DNA of 64,000 bases from Halorubrum distributum JCM 10118 (GTDB taxonomy: Archaea; Halobacteriota; Halobacteria; Halobacteriales; Haloferacaceae), in contig NZ_AOJN01000018.1 of assembly GCF_000337335.1 (NCBI RefSeq), forward strand, positions 1-64,000, read 5' to 3'. The position numbers and the translations under genes were made by a program. Shown here piece by piece: positions 16,773 through 25,130 of this stretch. Numbering within the stretch: position 1 is the first letter of the stretch; the number at the start of each line of letters is the position of its first letter. The notes under the pieces were generated by a model that was not told the origin of the DNA, made no database searches, and was given only the letters and a program-made list of their open reading frames with translations.

Positions 16773-17774
16773 ATGACGGAGGCCCTGTTCCTCACGAGTT
16801 CCGAGGTCGACGACCTCGCCGAGCCGGCCGACTACGTCGCCGCCGTGCGCGACGCCTACCGACAGGTGGGCGAGGGAGCGCCCGCGGAGCCGCGGACGAA
16901 GCTGTTCAACCGCGAGCCGCCGGGGATGTTCACGACCTACGCCGCCGTCCTCCCGGAGACGGGCGCGATGGGCGGCTACTCCTACTCCGCCGGCTTCGGC
17001 GCGGGGGACGCGTGGTTCATGACGCCGCTGTTCGACGCCGAGTCGGGCGCGCCGCTCGCGCTGCTCGACGGCGCGTCGATGAACCCGTTTAAGACGGGTG
17101 CCGCCGGAGCGGTCGCGGTCGACGCGCTCGCCCGCGACGACGCGACCGACCTCGCCGTGATCGGCAGCGGCGCGCAGGCGCGCGGGCAGGTCGCGACGAC
17201 CGCGACGGTCCGCGAGTTCGAGGCCGTCCGCGTCTTCTCGCCGACTCCGGAGAGCCGAGAGTCGTTCGCCGCCGACTTCGACGAGCGACTCGACGCCGAC
17301 GTGTCGCCGGTCGAGAGCGCGGGCGACGCGCTGGCCGGCGCCGACGTGGTCATCACCGCGACGACCGCGAGCGACCCCGTGGTCGACGACGCCGACGTAG
17401 AGCCGGGCACGCACGTCACGGCGATGGGGCAGTACCACCCGGAGAAGAACGAGCTCCCGCCGGAGCTCGTCGCGCGGGCGACGTACGTCCCCGACCTCCG
17501 AGCGCGCGCGACGCAGGACGCCGGGTCGTACCTCGCCGCGGTCGCGGCCGGACTGATCCCGGAGGGCGAGGGCATCGCGGCCGACCTCGGCGAGGTCGTC
17601 GCGGGCGACCACCCCGGTCGGACGAGCGACGACGAGGTGACCGTCTTCGACTCGGGCGGGACCGGGGTCGAGACGGTCGCGGCCGCGCACATGCTCTACG
17701 AGCGCGCGAGCGAGGCGGGCCGCGGGCAGACCATCGACCTCGCGCCCGCGAGCGATGCGCTGACGGGCGAGTAG
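16773..17774 (+). CDS. Ornithine cyclodeaminase / mu-crystallin family enzyme
   Basis: A 333-residue NAD(P)-dependent protein. It has the family's substrate Arg/Lys segment (EPRTKLFNREPPGMF), the conserved GASMNPFKTGAAGAVA, and the Rossmann motif LAVIGSGAQARGQVATTATV at residues about 128-147. A later segment is VVITATTASDPVVDD. The family includes ornithine cyclodeaminase, archaeal alanine dehydrogenase and imine reductases, so the exact reaction is not fixed by sequence. No amino-acid pathway gene is adjacent. It precedes an AT-rich island. Confidence 0.87.
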   Translation: MTEALFLTSSEVDDLAEPADYVAAVRDAYRQVGEGAPAEPRTKLFNREPPGMFTTYAAVLPETGAMGGYSYSAGFGAGDAWFMTPLFDAESGAPLALLDGASMNPFKTGAAGAVAVDALARDDATDLAVIGSGAQARGQVATTATVREFEAVRVFSPTPESRESFAADFDERLDADVSPVESAGDALAGADVVITATTASDPVVDDADVEPGTHVTAMGQYHPEKNELPPELVARATYVPDLRARATQDAGSYLAAVAAGLIPEGEGIAADLGEVVAGDHPGRTSDDEVTVFDSGGTGVETVAAAHMLYERASEAGRGQTIDLAPASDALTGE

Positions 17775-17865
17775 TTGGAAACAGCTCTGTTACGATCCTA
17801 ACCGGTGATATGTACTTGGAGCCGTGCTGAATACAGAGCGCGAATCGGCCAGAGTAGAGTTCGTT

Positions 17866-18210
17866 TCAGACGATCTCTTCAAGCACTGACTCGCCACTAC
17901 CATCCTGTGACTCCCATTCCCACTTGTCTTCGATACGCACGCGACCATCGCCAAGCAGTTCGACGGTGCCCACAGAGTGGCCACTCGCGGTTTCGTTCTC
18001 CGTGTTGATCTGTGAATACCTGATATTCCATTCATTTCCGTCAAACGTTCCGACGAGATGGCCATCGACAATACTTCCACCAGCATAGTGTGCGTAAATT
18101 CGTTCGCCTTCCTGTTCAAACTCGAAGCGAGTATCTCCACTCACTTCCCCCGAATCGGTGTTTGCAACGCCAACAAGCGTCCGACCATCGAGTGAGATAT
18201 CTTCTGTCAT
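17866..18210 (-). CDS. Small lipocalin-like protein, often labelled 'acetylglutamate synthase'
   Basis: A 114-residue acidic protein consisting of repeated beta-strand-like segments: GRTLVGVANTDSGEVSG, HYAGGSIVDGHLVGTFDGNE, IRYSQINTENETASGHS and VRIEDKWEWESQDGSGES. Similar bacterial proteins of about 110 residues often carry the automatic label n-acetylglutamate synthase, but there is no GNAT fold or acetyl-CoA motif here, so I regard that label as unreliable. Function is unknown. Its GC content is below that of neighbours and it sits inside the AT-rich island, suggesting horizontal arrival. Confidence 0.75.
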   Translation of the reverse strand: MTEDISLDGRTLVGVANTDSGEVSGDTRFEFEQEGERIYAHYAGGSIVDGHLVGTFDGNEWNIRYSQINTENETASGHSVGTVELLGDGRVRIEDKWEWESQDGSGESVLEEIV

Positions 18211-18267
18211 ATACTGTTGTGCTATCTATGAGGTCAAAAAACCACGAACTTAGTTGCTGACTACATC

Positions 18268-18317
18268 CTCTGTATCTCGCACGTAATTCGTGTCAAGATA
18301 TGGGGATTTCTACAGAG
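18268..18317 (+). repeat. 50-base IS-end-like direct repeat, copy A
   Basis: Begins CTCTGTATCTCGCAC and ends GGATTTCTACAGAG with 21 diverged bases between. Copy B at 19393-19442 has the identical first 15 bases, the same total length and one difference in the last 14. The intergenic stretch 18211-18531 holds this repeat, a GC-rich block (18360-18420) and the left end of the MITE-like element, and no gene I can support. Confidence 0.6.
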
Positions 18318-18467
18318 TCAATGACGTGTTCGTGAGCGAAATATCGGCGAGAATTCCGGCCTCCATCCCCCGCGCGGGGGTGGGGGGCTGGCGCACACGC
18401 GGGCGCGTAATCTCCCGCATCGAGCGGTTCGCCGCGATTCTTCGTGCTGATTGAAATCAGACTCTCG

Positions 18468-18800
18468 GCTCTGCTGAAATCCTCTTCTTCAGATAGGCTC
18501 TTGCCTGAAACAACTGGTCACTGAAGGGTGCCTACTGATACGCCCGTTCGAAGACATATTGTGTGACGAGTACGGCGACGACGACGATCGCAAACCTCGA
18601 CAACAGCCCAAAACCCGTCAATGCCCGTAGGACGACAAGAACAACGAGGGCAACCACAGCAGAGGCGGCTAGTTTCTGGTTCTCGCGGGAGACCATATCG
18701 CAAATCAACAGAATTGAACAAAGTACCTACCGAAAACTCGTTCCTCTGTGCTGAGCGATTGGGGTGAAAAACTATCAGTTGCTGAGGATTTCAACAGAGC
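18468..18800. mobile_element. 333-base MITE-like element with 17-base terminal inverted repeats
   Basis: The left end GCTCTGCTGAAATCCTC (18468-18484) is the inverse complement of the right end GAGGATTTCAACAGAGC (18784-18800) with one mismatch, and weaker complementarity continues inward (CAGATAG on the left, CTATCAG on the right). The interior carries only a 54-codon membrane-protein frame. Size and architecture fit a MITE mobilised by a transposase elsewhere. I see no clear target-site duplication. Confidence 0.55.
18532..18696 (-). CDS. 54-residue two-helix membrane protein
   Basis: A short open frame encoding a strongly hydrophobic protein: residues 9-28 (LAASAVVALVVLVVLRALTG) and 34-49 (RFAIVVVAVLVTQYVF) form two likely transmembrane helices with a basic N-terminus (MVSRENQK). 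The clean membrane-protein pattern argues that the frame is real. It occupies the interior of the MITE-like element, so it may be cargo. I do not recognise a family. Confidence 0.55.
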   Translation of the reverse strand: MVSRENQKLAASAVVALVVLVVLRALTGFGLLSRFAIVVVAVLVTQYVFERAYQ

Positions 18801-18834
18801 TAGATTTATCTGTCTCACATGAAGATTGATATAA

Positions 18835-19278
18835 ATGAGTAAACGCCGGGAGATGCTCTCTGCCCTCGTCGGTGCCTGTGCTGGAGTCTTTAGTTGGACC
18901 CTCGGATCAGAGTTCGTCGACGAATTTCGAACCTCGGAAGTCCGATACACCACCTTCCGGAATGAGACGCAAAGCCAGCAGTCCCTCAGCGTGTTGTTCG
19001 AGAGCGAATCGGAGCCGGTCTTTTGGGAAACGTACGAACTTGAACCGGGTGAAGTCGTCGAGTTTGACGGCTTCGATCGAGTCGGTGATTATCGGGTCTT
19101 CGCACGGTGGGATGACGTGGCTCGCTCCCAGCGACTTGAGACGGGCGAAAGAGCGGTCACAGTCGTTCTCGCGTTTCCGTTCGGAGATGAAGACATCTTG
19201 ATTCGAGACGTTCCTTTCTCGTCGCTATCTCCCTCACAGCGATCTGTCGAACGGCCACAAAACGACTCGTCAGCGTAG
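18835..19278 (+). CDS. Hypothetical exported protein
   Basis: A 147-residue protein with a basic N-terminus (MSKRREML) followed by a hydrophobic stretch (SALVGACAGVFSWTLGSEF) that could be a signal or anchor. After it comes a beta-rich domain (VRYTTFRNETQSQQSLSVLF, YELEPGEVVEFDGFDRVGDY, VTVVLAFPFGDEDILIRDV). This pattern resembles small haloarchaeal surface proteins with an Ig-like fold. A TATA-like GATTTATC lies upstream at about 18803. Base composition is AT-richer than the chromosome. Function unknown. Confidence 0.7.
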   Translation: MSKRREMLSALVGACAGVFSWTLGSEFVDEFRTSEVRYTTFRNETQSQQSLSVLFESESEPVFWETYELEPGEVVEFDGFDRVGDYRVFARWDDVARSQRLETGERAVTVVLAFPFGDEDILIRDVPFSSLSPSQRSVERPQNDSSA

Positions 19279-19392
19279 GTCTCGATATTGTTTCACCCTC
19301 ACACTCCGTTCACTCGATTATTTCCAATCTCACTCCGTGGCTGGCTCAGTCTTCGACGGGTGAAATGAGCGCCGATGGCTGTAACATACACG

Positions 19393-19442
19393 CTCTGTAT
19401 CTCGCACTCCGATTCCATCAGATCTTAAGGATTTCAACAGAG
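19393..19442 (+). repeat. 50-base IS-end-like direct repeat, copy B
   Basis: Second copy of the 50-base unit described at 18268, ending in GGATTTCAACAGAG. It marks the right edge of the AT-rich island; GC-rich chromosomal sequence resumes just after it. Confidence 0.6.
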
Positions 19443-19499
19443 CCTCGGAAACCATCTCGAGGCACCGGAATTCAAGTGCTGCGCCCGCCTCCCGCCCAC

Positions 19500-20030
19500 A
19501 TGCTGATCGGCATCGTCTCCGACACGCACGACGACTTGGCCGCGGTCGAGGCGGCCGTCTCGCTGTTCGAGCGCGAGGGGGTCGACGCGGTCGTCCACTG
19601 CGGCGACTTCGTCGCCCCCTTCTCCGCGACACCGTTCGACGCCGACTTCGCGTTCCACGCGGTCCGCGGGAACAACGACGGCGAGTGGGCGGTCGAGTCG
19701 ACCGTCGAGGAGTTCGGCGAGTACCACGGCGAGGCCGCCGCGCTCTCGTTCGGCGACGGCGACGGAGCGAGCGACGCCGTCGACGTCGCGGTCACCCACG
19801 GCACGAGCGAAGTCCTCGTCGACGCGCTCGTCGACTGCGGCGACTACGACTACGTGCTCCACGGGCACACCCACGCGCACGGCGTCGAGGCGCGCGGCGG
19901 GACCGTCCGCGTGAACCCCGGTGGGCTCCCGATTCCGGTCGACGGCGCGGACGACGCGTTCCATGTCGCGACGCTCGACACGGCGGCGTCCGGCGTCGAG
20001 GCCGTGACGCACCACGTCCTCGACGAATAA
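19500..20030 (+). CDS. YfcE/MJ0936-type metallophosphodiesterase
   Basis: A 176-residue calcineurin-like phosphodiesterase. All metal-binding motifs are present: GIVSDTHDD at residues 4-12, VVHCGDFVAPF, VRGNNDGEW, VAVTHGTSE and VLHGHTHAHGVE. These bind two divalent metals and cleave phosphodiesters of unknown physiological identity. The ATG at 19500 is chosen because it begins the first beta strand; the longer in-frame reading from 19365 runs through IS-like repeat sequence. Confidence 0.9.
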   Translation: MLIGIVSDTHDDLAAVEAAVSLFEREGVDAVVHCGDFVAPFSATPFDADFAFHAVRGNNDGEWAVESTVEEFGEYHGEAAALSFGDGDGASDAVDVAVTHGTSEVLVDALVDCGDYDYVLHGHTHAHGVEARGGTVRVNPGGLPIPVDGADDAFHVATLDTAASGVEAVTHHVLDE

Positions 20031-20144
20031 GGAACGCGCGTGCCGCAGGTCGGCCGTTTATAAATTGAATCGCGATACAGCGTCGGATATCTATAAATCG
20101 TCGTCGGCTCTGCGGTGAAAGTCGCTAACCACCCAGCCGCTCAC

Positions 20145-20430
20145 TTATAAATTACTGCTGCTGGATCGGCGGAGAACACCTCCAAAGCCCCAGCCGCGAG
20201 GGCCGCGCACACTCGTTGTGCTCCTCTCTCGTTCGCTCCGCTCACTCGCTGCGGTGCTTACGTCGTCTGCGCGGCCCTCGCGGCTACCCCTTTGAGTCCC
20301 GCCCCGATCAGCTCCGCACAGCGCCTCACGCCTCCCCAGCCTCGTCAGTCGCCTCCGCTTCGCTCCGGCGACTGACTCCCTCGCGCGTGCTGCTCGGCCC
20401 CAAGGCGGCCTCGCAGGCACGCGCCACCGC
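20145..20430 (+). ncRNA. Structured repeat element, copy 1 (candidate RNA)
   Basis: Order of parts: TTATAAAT (20145-20152); a shared block ending CCAAAGCCCCAG; an 18-base perfect stem (5' arm 20192-20209, 3' arm 20268-20285) enclosing a 58-base region with GGTGCTTACGTCG; the conserved TGAGTCCCGCCCC; CCTCCCCAGCCTCG; a side hairpin (CAGTCGCC/GGCGACTG, 20346-20374); and a 3' hairpin at 20383-20424 with arms GCGCGTG and CACGCGC. The same parts recur at 32.4 and 30.5 kb. The wider gap 20031-20522 holds further TATA-like boxes at 20057, 20091, 20438 and 20467 and no credible gene. Confidence 0.55.
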
Positions 20431-20466
20431 ACCGATCTTTATAAACGATCGCGCCGCCGCTGAGTG

Positions 20467-20475
20467 ATATTTAAA
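20467..20475 (+). promoter_or_regulatory. TATA box of the aldehyde ferredoxin oxidoreductase gene
   Basis: ATATTTAAA lies 33 bases before an in-frame ATG at 20508 and 48 before the ATG at 20523, in the usual range for a haloarchaeal promoter. Confidence 0.55.
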
Positions 20476-20522
20476 CCTCGACCACCCCGAGTTTTATCGC
20501 CGCCCGCATGCTCTGTGGCCCC

Positions 20523-22244
20523 ATGAGACACGCGCAGGGACCGCTCCTCACGATCGACCTGACTGAGCGGACCGCGTCGACGGAACCGATCGACGACCGG
20601 CTCGCGTCGTTCGTCGGCGGCCGCGGGCTCAACACGTCGCTCGCGTACGACCGGATCCCGTTCGACGCCGACCCGCTCGGGCCGGAGAACCGGCTGTATT
20701 TTTCGACCGGCCCGATGCAGTACTCGACGACCTCCTACACCGGCCGGATGGCCGCCACGGGGCTCTCGCCGCTCACGAACGGCCTGCTCTCGTCGAACGC
20801 CGGCGGGTTCCTCTCGCGGAACTTCACGGGCGCGGGGTACGCGGCCGTCGAGCTCGTCGGCGCGAGCGACGACCTCCTCGCGGTCCACGTCCGCGAAATC
20901 GCGCCGGACGGCGAGCCGAACGTGACCTTCGAGGAGGTTCCGGACTTGGCGGAGGCCGAAGTGTCGGCCGTCTCCGACCGGTTCGCCGAGACGCGCGACC
21001 TGGAGCCCGAACACGTCGCCTGCGTCGGTCCCGCGGGCGAGAACGCGGTCCGGTTCGCCTCGATCATGACCTCGGACACGCGGGCGTTCGGCCGCGGCGG
21101 GCTGGGGGCGGTCCTCGGGTCGAAGGGCGTGAAGGCGCTCACCTTCGACGGAGACGCGGACGCCGAAATCGAGGTCGACTGGCCCGACGAGGCAGGCGAG
21201 GTCCACCGCGAGGCGGCCACCTCCGACTCGATCATGAAACGGCAGGGGACGACGAGCGTGACGGAGCTGGCCAACGAGGTGGACGCGCTCCCGTCGTACT
21301 ACTTCGCCGAGACCTCCTTCGAGGGCGTCGAGGGCATCTCCGGCGACCGCGTCGAGGAGAAGAAGTACAAGAAGGGGACCTGCTCGGGGTGCGCGTTCGC
21401 CTGTAAGCTCCCCACCCGCGACGAGGCGACCGGCGTCGAGACGGAGGGCCCGGAGTTCGAGACGGTGATGGCGTTCGGCTCGAACGCGGGCGTCGACGAC
21501 GTGGTCGACGTGATGCGCGCCAACGAGCTGTGCGACGAGCTCGGGATGGACACCATCTCCTGTGGCGACGTCGTCTCGATGTTCCTCCAGAGCGAGGACG
21601 AGTTCGGCAACGCGGGGCTCGTCCGCTCGCTCGTCGAGCAGATCGCCTACCGCGATGGCGTCGGCGACAAGCTCGCTGAGGGCGTCCACCGCGCCAGCGA
21701 GGAGTTCGGCGCCGAGGACTGGACGGTGAAGGGGATGGAGTTCTCCGGCCACGACGGCCGCGCGCTCAACGGCCAGGGGCTCGCGTTCGCGACCGCGAAC
21801 CGCGGCGCAGACCACATGTACGGGGAGTTCTACCCCTACGAGTACCCCCTCGTCGACCCCGACGACGCCCTCGATCCCGAGGGGCTGGAGGGGAAGCCGC
21901 CGAAGCTCGTCGCGAAGGAGAACCGCAACGCGGTCCTCGACTCCGCGGTGATATGTAAGTTCTCGCGGGGCACCGTCACGGACGACCGGCTCGCGGCGCT
22001 GCTCGACGCCGACTACGACGGCCTCCAGACGCTGGGCGCGCGGATCGTCGAGCTGGAGCGCGCGTTCAACAACGCCCGCGGCTTCGACCGCGCGGACGAC
22101 ACGCTCCCGTACGCCGACGCCATCGAGGGGTTCGACGCGGCGCTCTCCGAGTACTACGCGCTCCGCGGCTGGAACGACGACGGCACCGTCCCCGACCACG
22201 GCGACGGGCTCGACCCGGCGAGCGCGGCGCCCGCCGACGACTGA
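20523..22244 (+). CDS. aor: Aldehyde ferredoxin oxidoreductase family tungsto-enzyme
   Basis: A 573-residue tungsten- or molybdenum-pterin enzyme that oxidises aldehydes to acids with ferredoxin as acceptor. Markers are the N-terminal LASFVGGRGLNTSLAYDRIP, FSTGPMQYSTTSYTGRM, MTSDTRAFGRGGLGAVLGSK, the cluster motif CSGCAFAC near residue 288 and a distal Cys in VICKFSRGT near residue 478 for the 4Fe-4S cluster. The ATG at 20523 aligns with the family's usual start, but an in-frame ATG at 20508 is possible. The aldehyde substrate is unknown. Confidence 0.9.
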   Translation: MRHAQGPLLTIDLTERTASTEPIDDRLASFVGGRGLNTSLAYDRIPFDADPLGPENRLYFSTGPMQYSTTSYTGRMAATGLSPLTNGLLSSNAGGFLSRNFTGAGYAAVELVGASDDLLAVHVREIAPDGEPNVTFEEVPDLAEAEVSAVSDRFAETRDLEPEHVACVGPAGENAVRFASIMTSDTRAFGRGGLGAVLGSKGVKALTFDGDADAEIEVDWPDEAGEVHREAATSDSIMKRQGTTSVTELANEVDALPSYYFAETSFEGVEGISGDRVEEKKYKKGTCSGCAFACKLPTRDEATGVETEGPEFETVMAFGSNAGVDDVVDVMRANELCDELGMDTISCGDVVSMFLQSEDEFGNAGLVRSLVEQIAYRDGVGDKLAEGVHRASEEFGAEDWTVKGMEFSGHDGRALNGQGLAFATANRGADHMYGEFYPYEYPLVDPDDALDPEGLEGKPPKLVAKENRNAVLDSAVICKFSRGTVTDDRLAALLDADYDGLQTLGARIVELERAFNNARGFDRADDTLPYADAIEGFDAALSEYYALRGWNDDGTVPDHGDGLDPASAAPADD

Positions 22245-22251
22245 GCGGGCC

Positions 22252-23904
22252 TTACGCTCCTCCCTCGCTCGACTCGACCTCGACGCCCCGGAACTCGAAC
22301 CGGGTGCCGCCCGTCTCGCTCTCGGCGAGCTCGACCGTCCACCCGTGCGCCTCGGCGACCTCGCCGACGATCTTCAGCCCGAAGCCGGTCCCGTCCGGGT
22401 CCGACGTCACGCCCGCCTCGAACACCGCCTCGCGGTCCGCGGGGTCGATCCCGGGGCCGTCGTCCGCGACGTAGAAGCCGTCGCCGTCGGGGAGCGCGCC
22501 CACCGTGACGGCGACGTCGGGGCCCGCGTGGGTGACGGCGTTCCCGAAGAGGTTCTCGAGCGCCTGCCGCAGGCGGCTCCGGTCTGCGGCGACGACGGCG
22601 TTCGTCTCGGCCGACAGCGTCGCCGACTCGGTGTCGACGGTCTCCCAGCACTCCGCGGCGAAGTCGGCGAGGGGGACGGGTTCGGTCTCGTCGATGCCGG
22701 TTCCCTGTCGGGCCAGCGCGAGCATGTCCTCGATGAGCGCGTCCATCCGGTCCAGCGAGCGCTCCACCGCGTCGAGCTCCCCGATGTCTATCGACTCGTC
22801 CGCGAGGCGGTCGCTGACGATTTCGAGGTTGCCGGCCGCGACGTTGAGCGGGCTCCGCAGGTCATGCGAGACGAGGCTCGCGAACTCCTCCAAGCGGTCG
22901 CGCTCGCGGGCGACCTCGGCCTCGCGCCGGCGGAGCTGTCGCTCCCGCTCGATGCGGACGAGGACCATCGTCACCGTCGCCGCCCAGATCTGCGCCACCG
23001 CAAGATCCGAGTCGTCGAAGGCGTCCGCGGTCGTGGCGCCGATGTTCAACACGCCGTACCGGCCGAGCGGGACGACGAGCTCGCTGCGGATCGTCGCGTC
23101 GTCGCTGTAGCGCTCGGGCTCGTCGTCCACGTCCGCCACGTAGGTCGGCTCGCCGCTCTCGAAGGCCTCCCAAGTGATGCTCCGTCCGTCGGCGTCGAAC
23201 GTCGGGTGGTCGCCGACCACCGCCTCGGCGGTGTCGGTCCAGACGATGGGTTCGAGCACGTCCCGTCGCTCGTCGTGCAGCCAGATCGCGGCGATGGGGT
23301 GGCCGAGCACGTCGTCGACGTACGACACCGCCGCCTCGGCCGCCGCCTCCCTGTCGGTCGTCTTCAGCAGCTCCCTGGTCGCGTCGTGAAGCGATTCGAG
23401 CGTCTCCGTGCGGCGCCGGAGCGTCAGCTGTCGCGTCCGCTCGTTCGAGACGTCGATGGCGGTGACGACCGCGTACGGCTCGCCGTCGAGCTCGAAGGCC
23501 CCGACGCTGACGCGGACCGGAACCGCGCCGCCGTCGCCGCGCCGCACGACGAGCTCGAAGCCGTCGGCGAGCGACCGCGACTCGCCGGCGCGCACCGTGT
23601 CGATCAGCGCGTCCACGTCGTGGGCGTCGTCCGCCCCCTCGGCGCCCGTCGCGTCCCGGCCGATCTCGGAGTCGTGGGCATCGTCGCCCGAGCCGGTCTC
23701 GAGGGCCGGTATCGACGCGGACTCGTCTCGATCCAACCCGGCCGGGTCCTCGAACACGTCGGTAATGGAGCGGCCGGAGAGGCCGTCCGGGTCGAGCCCG
23801 AACACCGCCTCGACGCTCGGGGTGCCCGCGCGGACGACGCCGTCGCCGTCGACGACGAGCGTCGGGTCGGGGGTCGCGTCGATCGCCTCCGGAAACCGGT
23901 CCAT
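22252..23904 (-). CDS. PAS-GAF sensor histidine kinase
   Basis: A 550-residue soluble kinase. Residues about 1-135 form a PAS domain (IDATPDPTLVVDGDGVVRAG) interrupted by an acidic insertion of about 40 residues. A GAF domain follows (ELLKTTDREAAAEAAVSYV to LVVPLGRYGVLNIGAT), then a HisKA dimerisation helix with the phospho-acceptor His (ASLVSHDLRSPLNVAAGNLE). An HATPase domain completes it, with an N-box (LENLFGNAVTHAG), G1 (VADDGPGIDPADREAVFEAG) and G2 (GTGFGLKIV). No transmembrane segment is visible, so it senses an internal signal. The start at 23904 follows the upstream stop by two bases; a longer reading would overlap that gene. Confidence 0.88.
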   Translation of the reverse strand: MDRFPEAIDATPDPTLVVDGDGVVRAGTPSVEAVFGLDPDGLSGRSITDVFEDPAGLDRDESASIPALETGSGDDAHDSEIGRDATGAEGADDAHDVDALIDTVRAGESRSLADGFELVVRRGDGGAVPVRVSVGAFELDGEPYAVVTAIDVSNERTRQLTLRRRTETLESLHDATRELLKTTDREAAAEAAVSYVDDVLGHPIAAIWLHDERRDVLEPIVWTDTAEAVVGDHPTFDADGRSITWEAFESGEPTYVADVDDEPERYSDDATIRSELVVPLGRYGVLNIGATTADAFDDSDLAVAQIWAATVTMVLVRIERERQLRRREAEVARERDRLEEFASLVSHDLRSPLNVAAGNLEIVSDRLADESIDIGELDAVERSLDRMDALIEDMLALARQGTGIDETEPVPLADFAAECWETVDTESATLSAETNAVVAADRSRLRQALENLFGNAVTHAGPDVAVTVGALPDGDGFYVADDGPGIDPADREAVFEAGVTSDPDGTGFGLKIVGEVAEAHGWTVELAESETGGTRFEFRGVEVESSEGGA

Positions 23905-23906
23905 CG

Positions 23907-24671
23907 TCACTCTTCGGTCGGTTTGTGGACGTGCCCGCACTCGGGGCAGCGCACCTCTTCGCCGCGGAGGTCCGCCGAGGAGGCGCGCACGTCGCGCATC
24001 ACCTCGCTGATCTTATCCTCGGCCTCCAGCTCGTCGGCGACCGCGAGGTCGACGCCCTCGACCTCGAGGAGGAACTTCGCGACCTCCGTCACCTCGTACA
24101 TCATCTCGTCGAGGTCCTCGGCGGTGAAGAAGCCGGACATCGCGCCGTAGAGGAACGTCGCGCCCGCCTTCGTCACCTTCTCCTCGAAGGAGTAGCGCGC
24201 CTGGTTGACCGCCTGTGGGGTGTACGTGTCGGTCATGAACGGGACGAGCTCCGGGAGGTTCTCGCCGATCTTCGTCATCTCGACGCCGGTCTCCGTGCGG
24301 AAGTCGGCGCAGAGCCGCGCGATCGCCCACTCGCGGGCCGTGATGTACGTCCGGTCGCGGAGGAACTCGTTGACGCGCTCGTAGCGCGCGCCGTCCATCT
24401 TCTTGAACCGCTCGTACTTCTGGACGTCCCGCGGCACGTCCTCGTCGGTCTCGCCGGCGGTCTCGTCGCCGGTCGCGGTCGTCTCCTGTTCGTCGTCGGT
24501 CGCGTCCGCCCCCGCGGCCGGTGTCTCCTCGTCCGTTCCGTCACCCGCTCGGGAGTCGGAGTCCTCGTCGCCGCCCTCGGAGGCGGGTCGATCCTCGGGC
24601 GGGGACCGGTCCGCGGGGGAGTCGCCGGTGTCACCGGCCGAATCGGCCGCCGAACCGGTGTGATCGCTCAT
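23907..24671 (-). CDS. Conserved haloarchaeal protein with C-terminal zinc ribbon (DUF5806-like)
   Basis: A 254-residue protein. The first 80 residues are disordered and acidic. They are followed by a highly conserved helical core (RDVQKYERFKKMDGARYERV, RTYITAREWAIARLCADF, MTDTYTPQAVNQARYSFEEK, YEVTEVAKFLLEVEGVDL). The C-terminus is CPECGHVH, half of a zinc ribbon. The core matches a haloarchaeal family of unknown function. The conserved REWAIARLCADFR helix is suggestive of nucleic-acid or RNA-polymerase contact but this is speculation. It is probably co-transcribed with the downstream histidine kinase. Confidence 0.82.
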   Translation of the reverse strand: MSDHTGSAADSAGDTGDSPADRSPPEDRPASEGGDEDSDSRAGDGTDEETPAAGADATDDEQETTATGDETAGETDEDVPRDVQKYERFKKMDGARYERVNEFLRDRTYITAREWAIARLCADFRTETGVEMTKIGENLPELVPFMTDTYTPQAVNQARYSFEEKVTKAGATFLYGAMSGFFTAEDLDEMMYEVTEVAKFLLEVEGVDLAVADELEAEDKISEVMRDVRASSADLRGEEVRCPECGHVHKPTEE

Positions 24672-24761
24672 ACATCCGAAACTCCGCGGGCGGGCAAAAG
24701 CCTTGTCGGTGGTCCCCCGCTCGGAGATCCACTTTTGTATCGTCGCGTGAACGGATGGGGC

Positions 24762-25130
24762 ATGAAGGTGCTCTGCGGGATCGGCGGCAGCGACGACTCG
24801 TTCCGCGCGCTCGACCGGACGGTCGACCGGGCGGCGGTCGCGAACGACGACCTGACGATCGCCGTGGTCGACAACGAGGACTCCTCGGTGTCGCCCGACG
24901 AGGTCGTCGAACGCGCCGAGGCGGCGGCCGACGAGGCCGAAATCGACGCCGAGGTGCGCCGCGTCGAGGGCGACCCGGGGAGCCGGCTGGTCGAGATCGC
25001 CGAGACCGAGGGGTTCGAGGAGATCGTGTTGGGCGGCGGCCACACGAGTCCGATGGGGAAGATCACGATCGGCCCGATCGCGGAGTTCGTCCTGTTGAAC
25101 GCCAAGACCTCGGTCACGCTGGTCAGATGA
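24762..25130 (+). CDS. Universal stress protein (single UspA domain)
   Basis: A 122-residue alpha/beta UspA protein with first strand [19 protein letters not shown] and the C-terminal [20 protein letters not shown], which corresponds to the G-2x-G-9x-G(S/T) nucleotide-binding signature in weakened form, so ATP binding is uncertain. The stop overlaps the next gene's start in an ATGA, so it is co-translated with the GNAT gene. Confidence 0.87.
   Translation: MKVLCGIGGSDDSFRALDRTVDRAAVANDDLTIAVVDNEDSSVSPDEVVERAEAAADEAEIDAEVRRVEGDPGSRLVEIAETEGFEEIVLGGGHTSPMGKITIGPIAEFVLLNAKTSVTLVR

Larger units (their letters stand above)
17784..19444. mobile_element. AT-richer island with repeated IS-like terminal sequences
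   Basis: About 1.66 kb with visibly lower GC than its surroundings and three small genes of atypical codon use. A terminal signature recurs. GCTCTGTTACGATCCT occurs at 17784-17799 and GCTCTGCTGAAATCCTC at 18468-18484 in one orientation. GGATTTCTACAGAG occurs at 18304-18317, GAGGATTTCAACAGAGC at 18784-18800 and AGGATTTCAACAGAGCC at 19428-19444 in the other. No transposase frame survives. I read it as a pile-up of non-autonomous or decayed insertion elements; the IS family is not identified. Confidence 0.55.

Noticed and set aside
17866..18210. N-acetylglutamate synthase assignment
   Set aside because: No GNAT fold or acetyl-CoA loop; the common label for this small family looks like propagated mis-annotation.
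20216..20467. Short frames within the repeat element at 20.2-20.5 kb
   Set aside because: They coincide with hairpin arms and conserved non-coding blocks, and the frame is not kept in copies 2 and 3.
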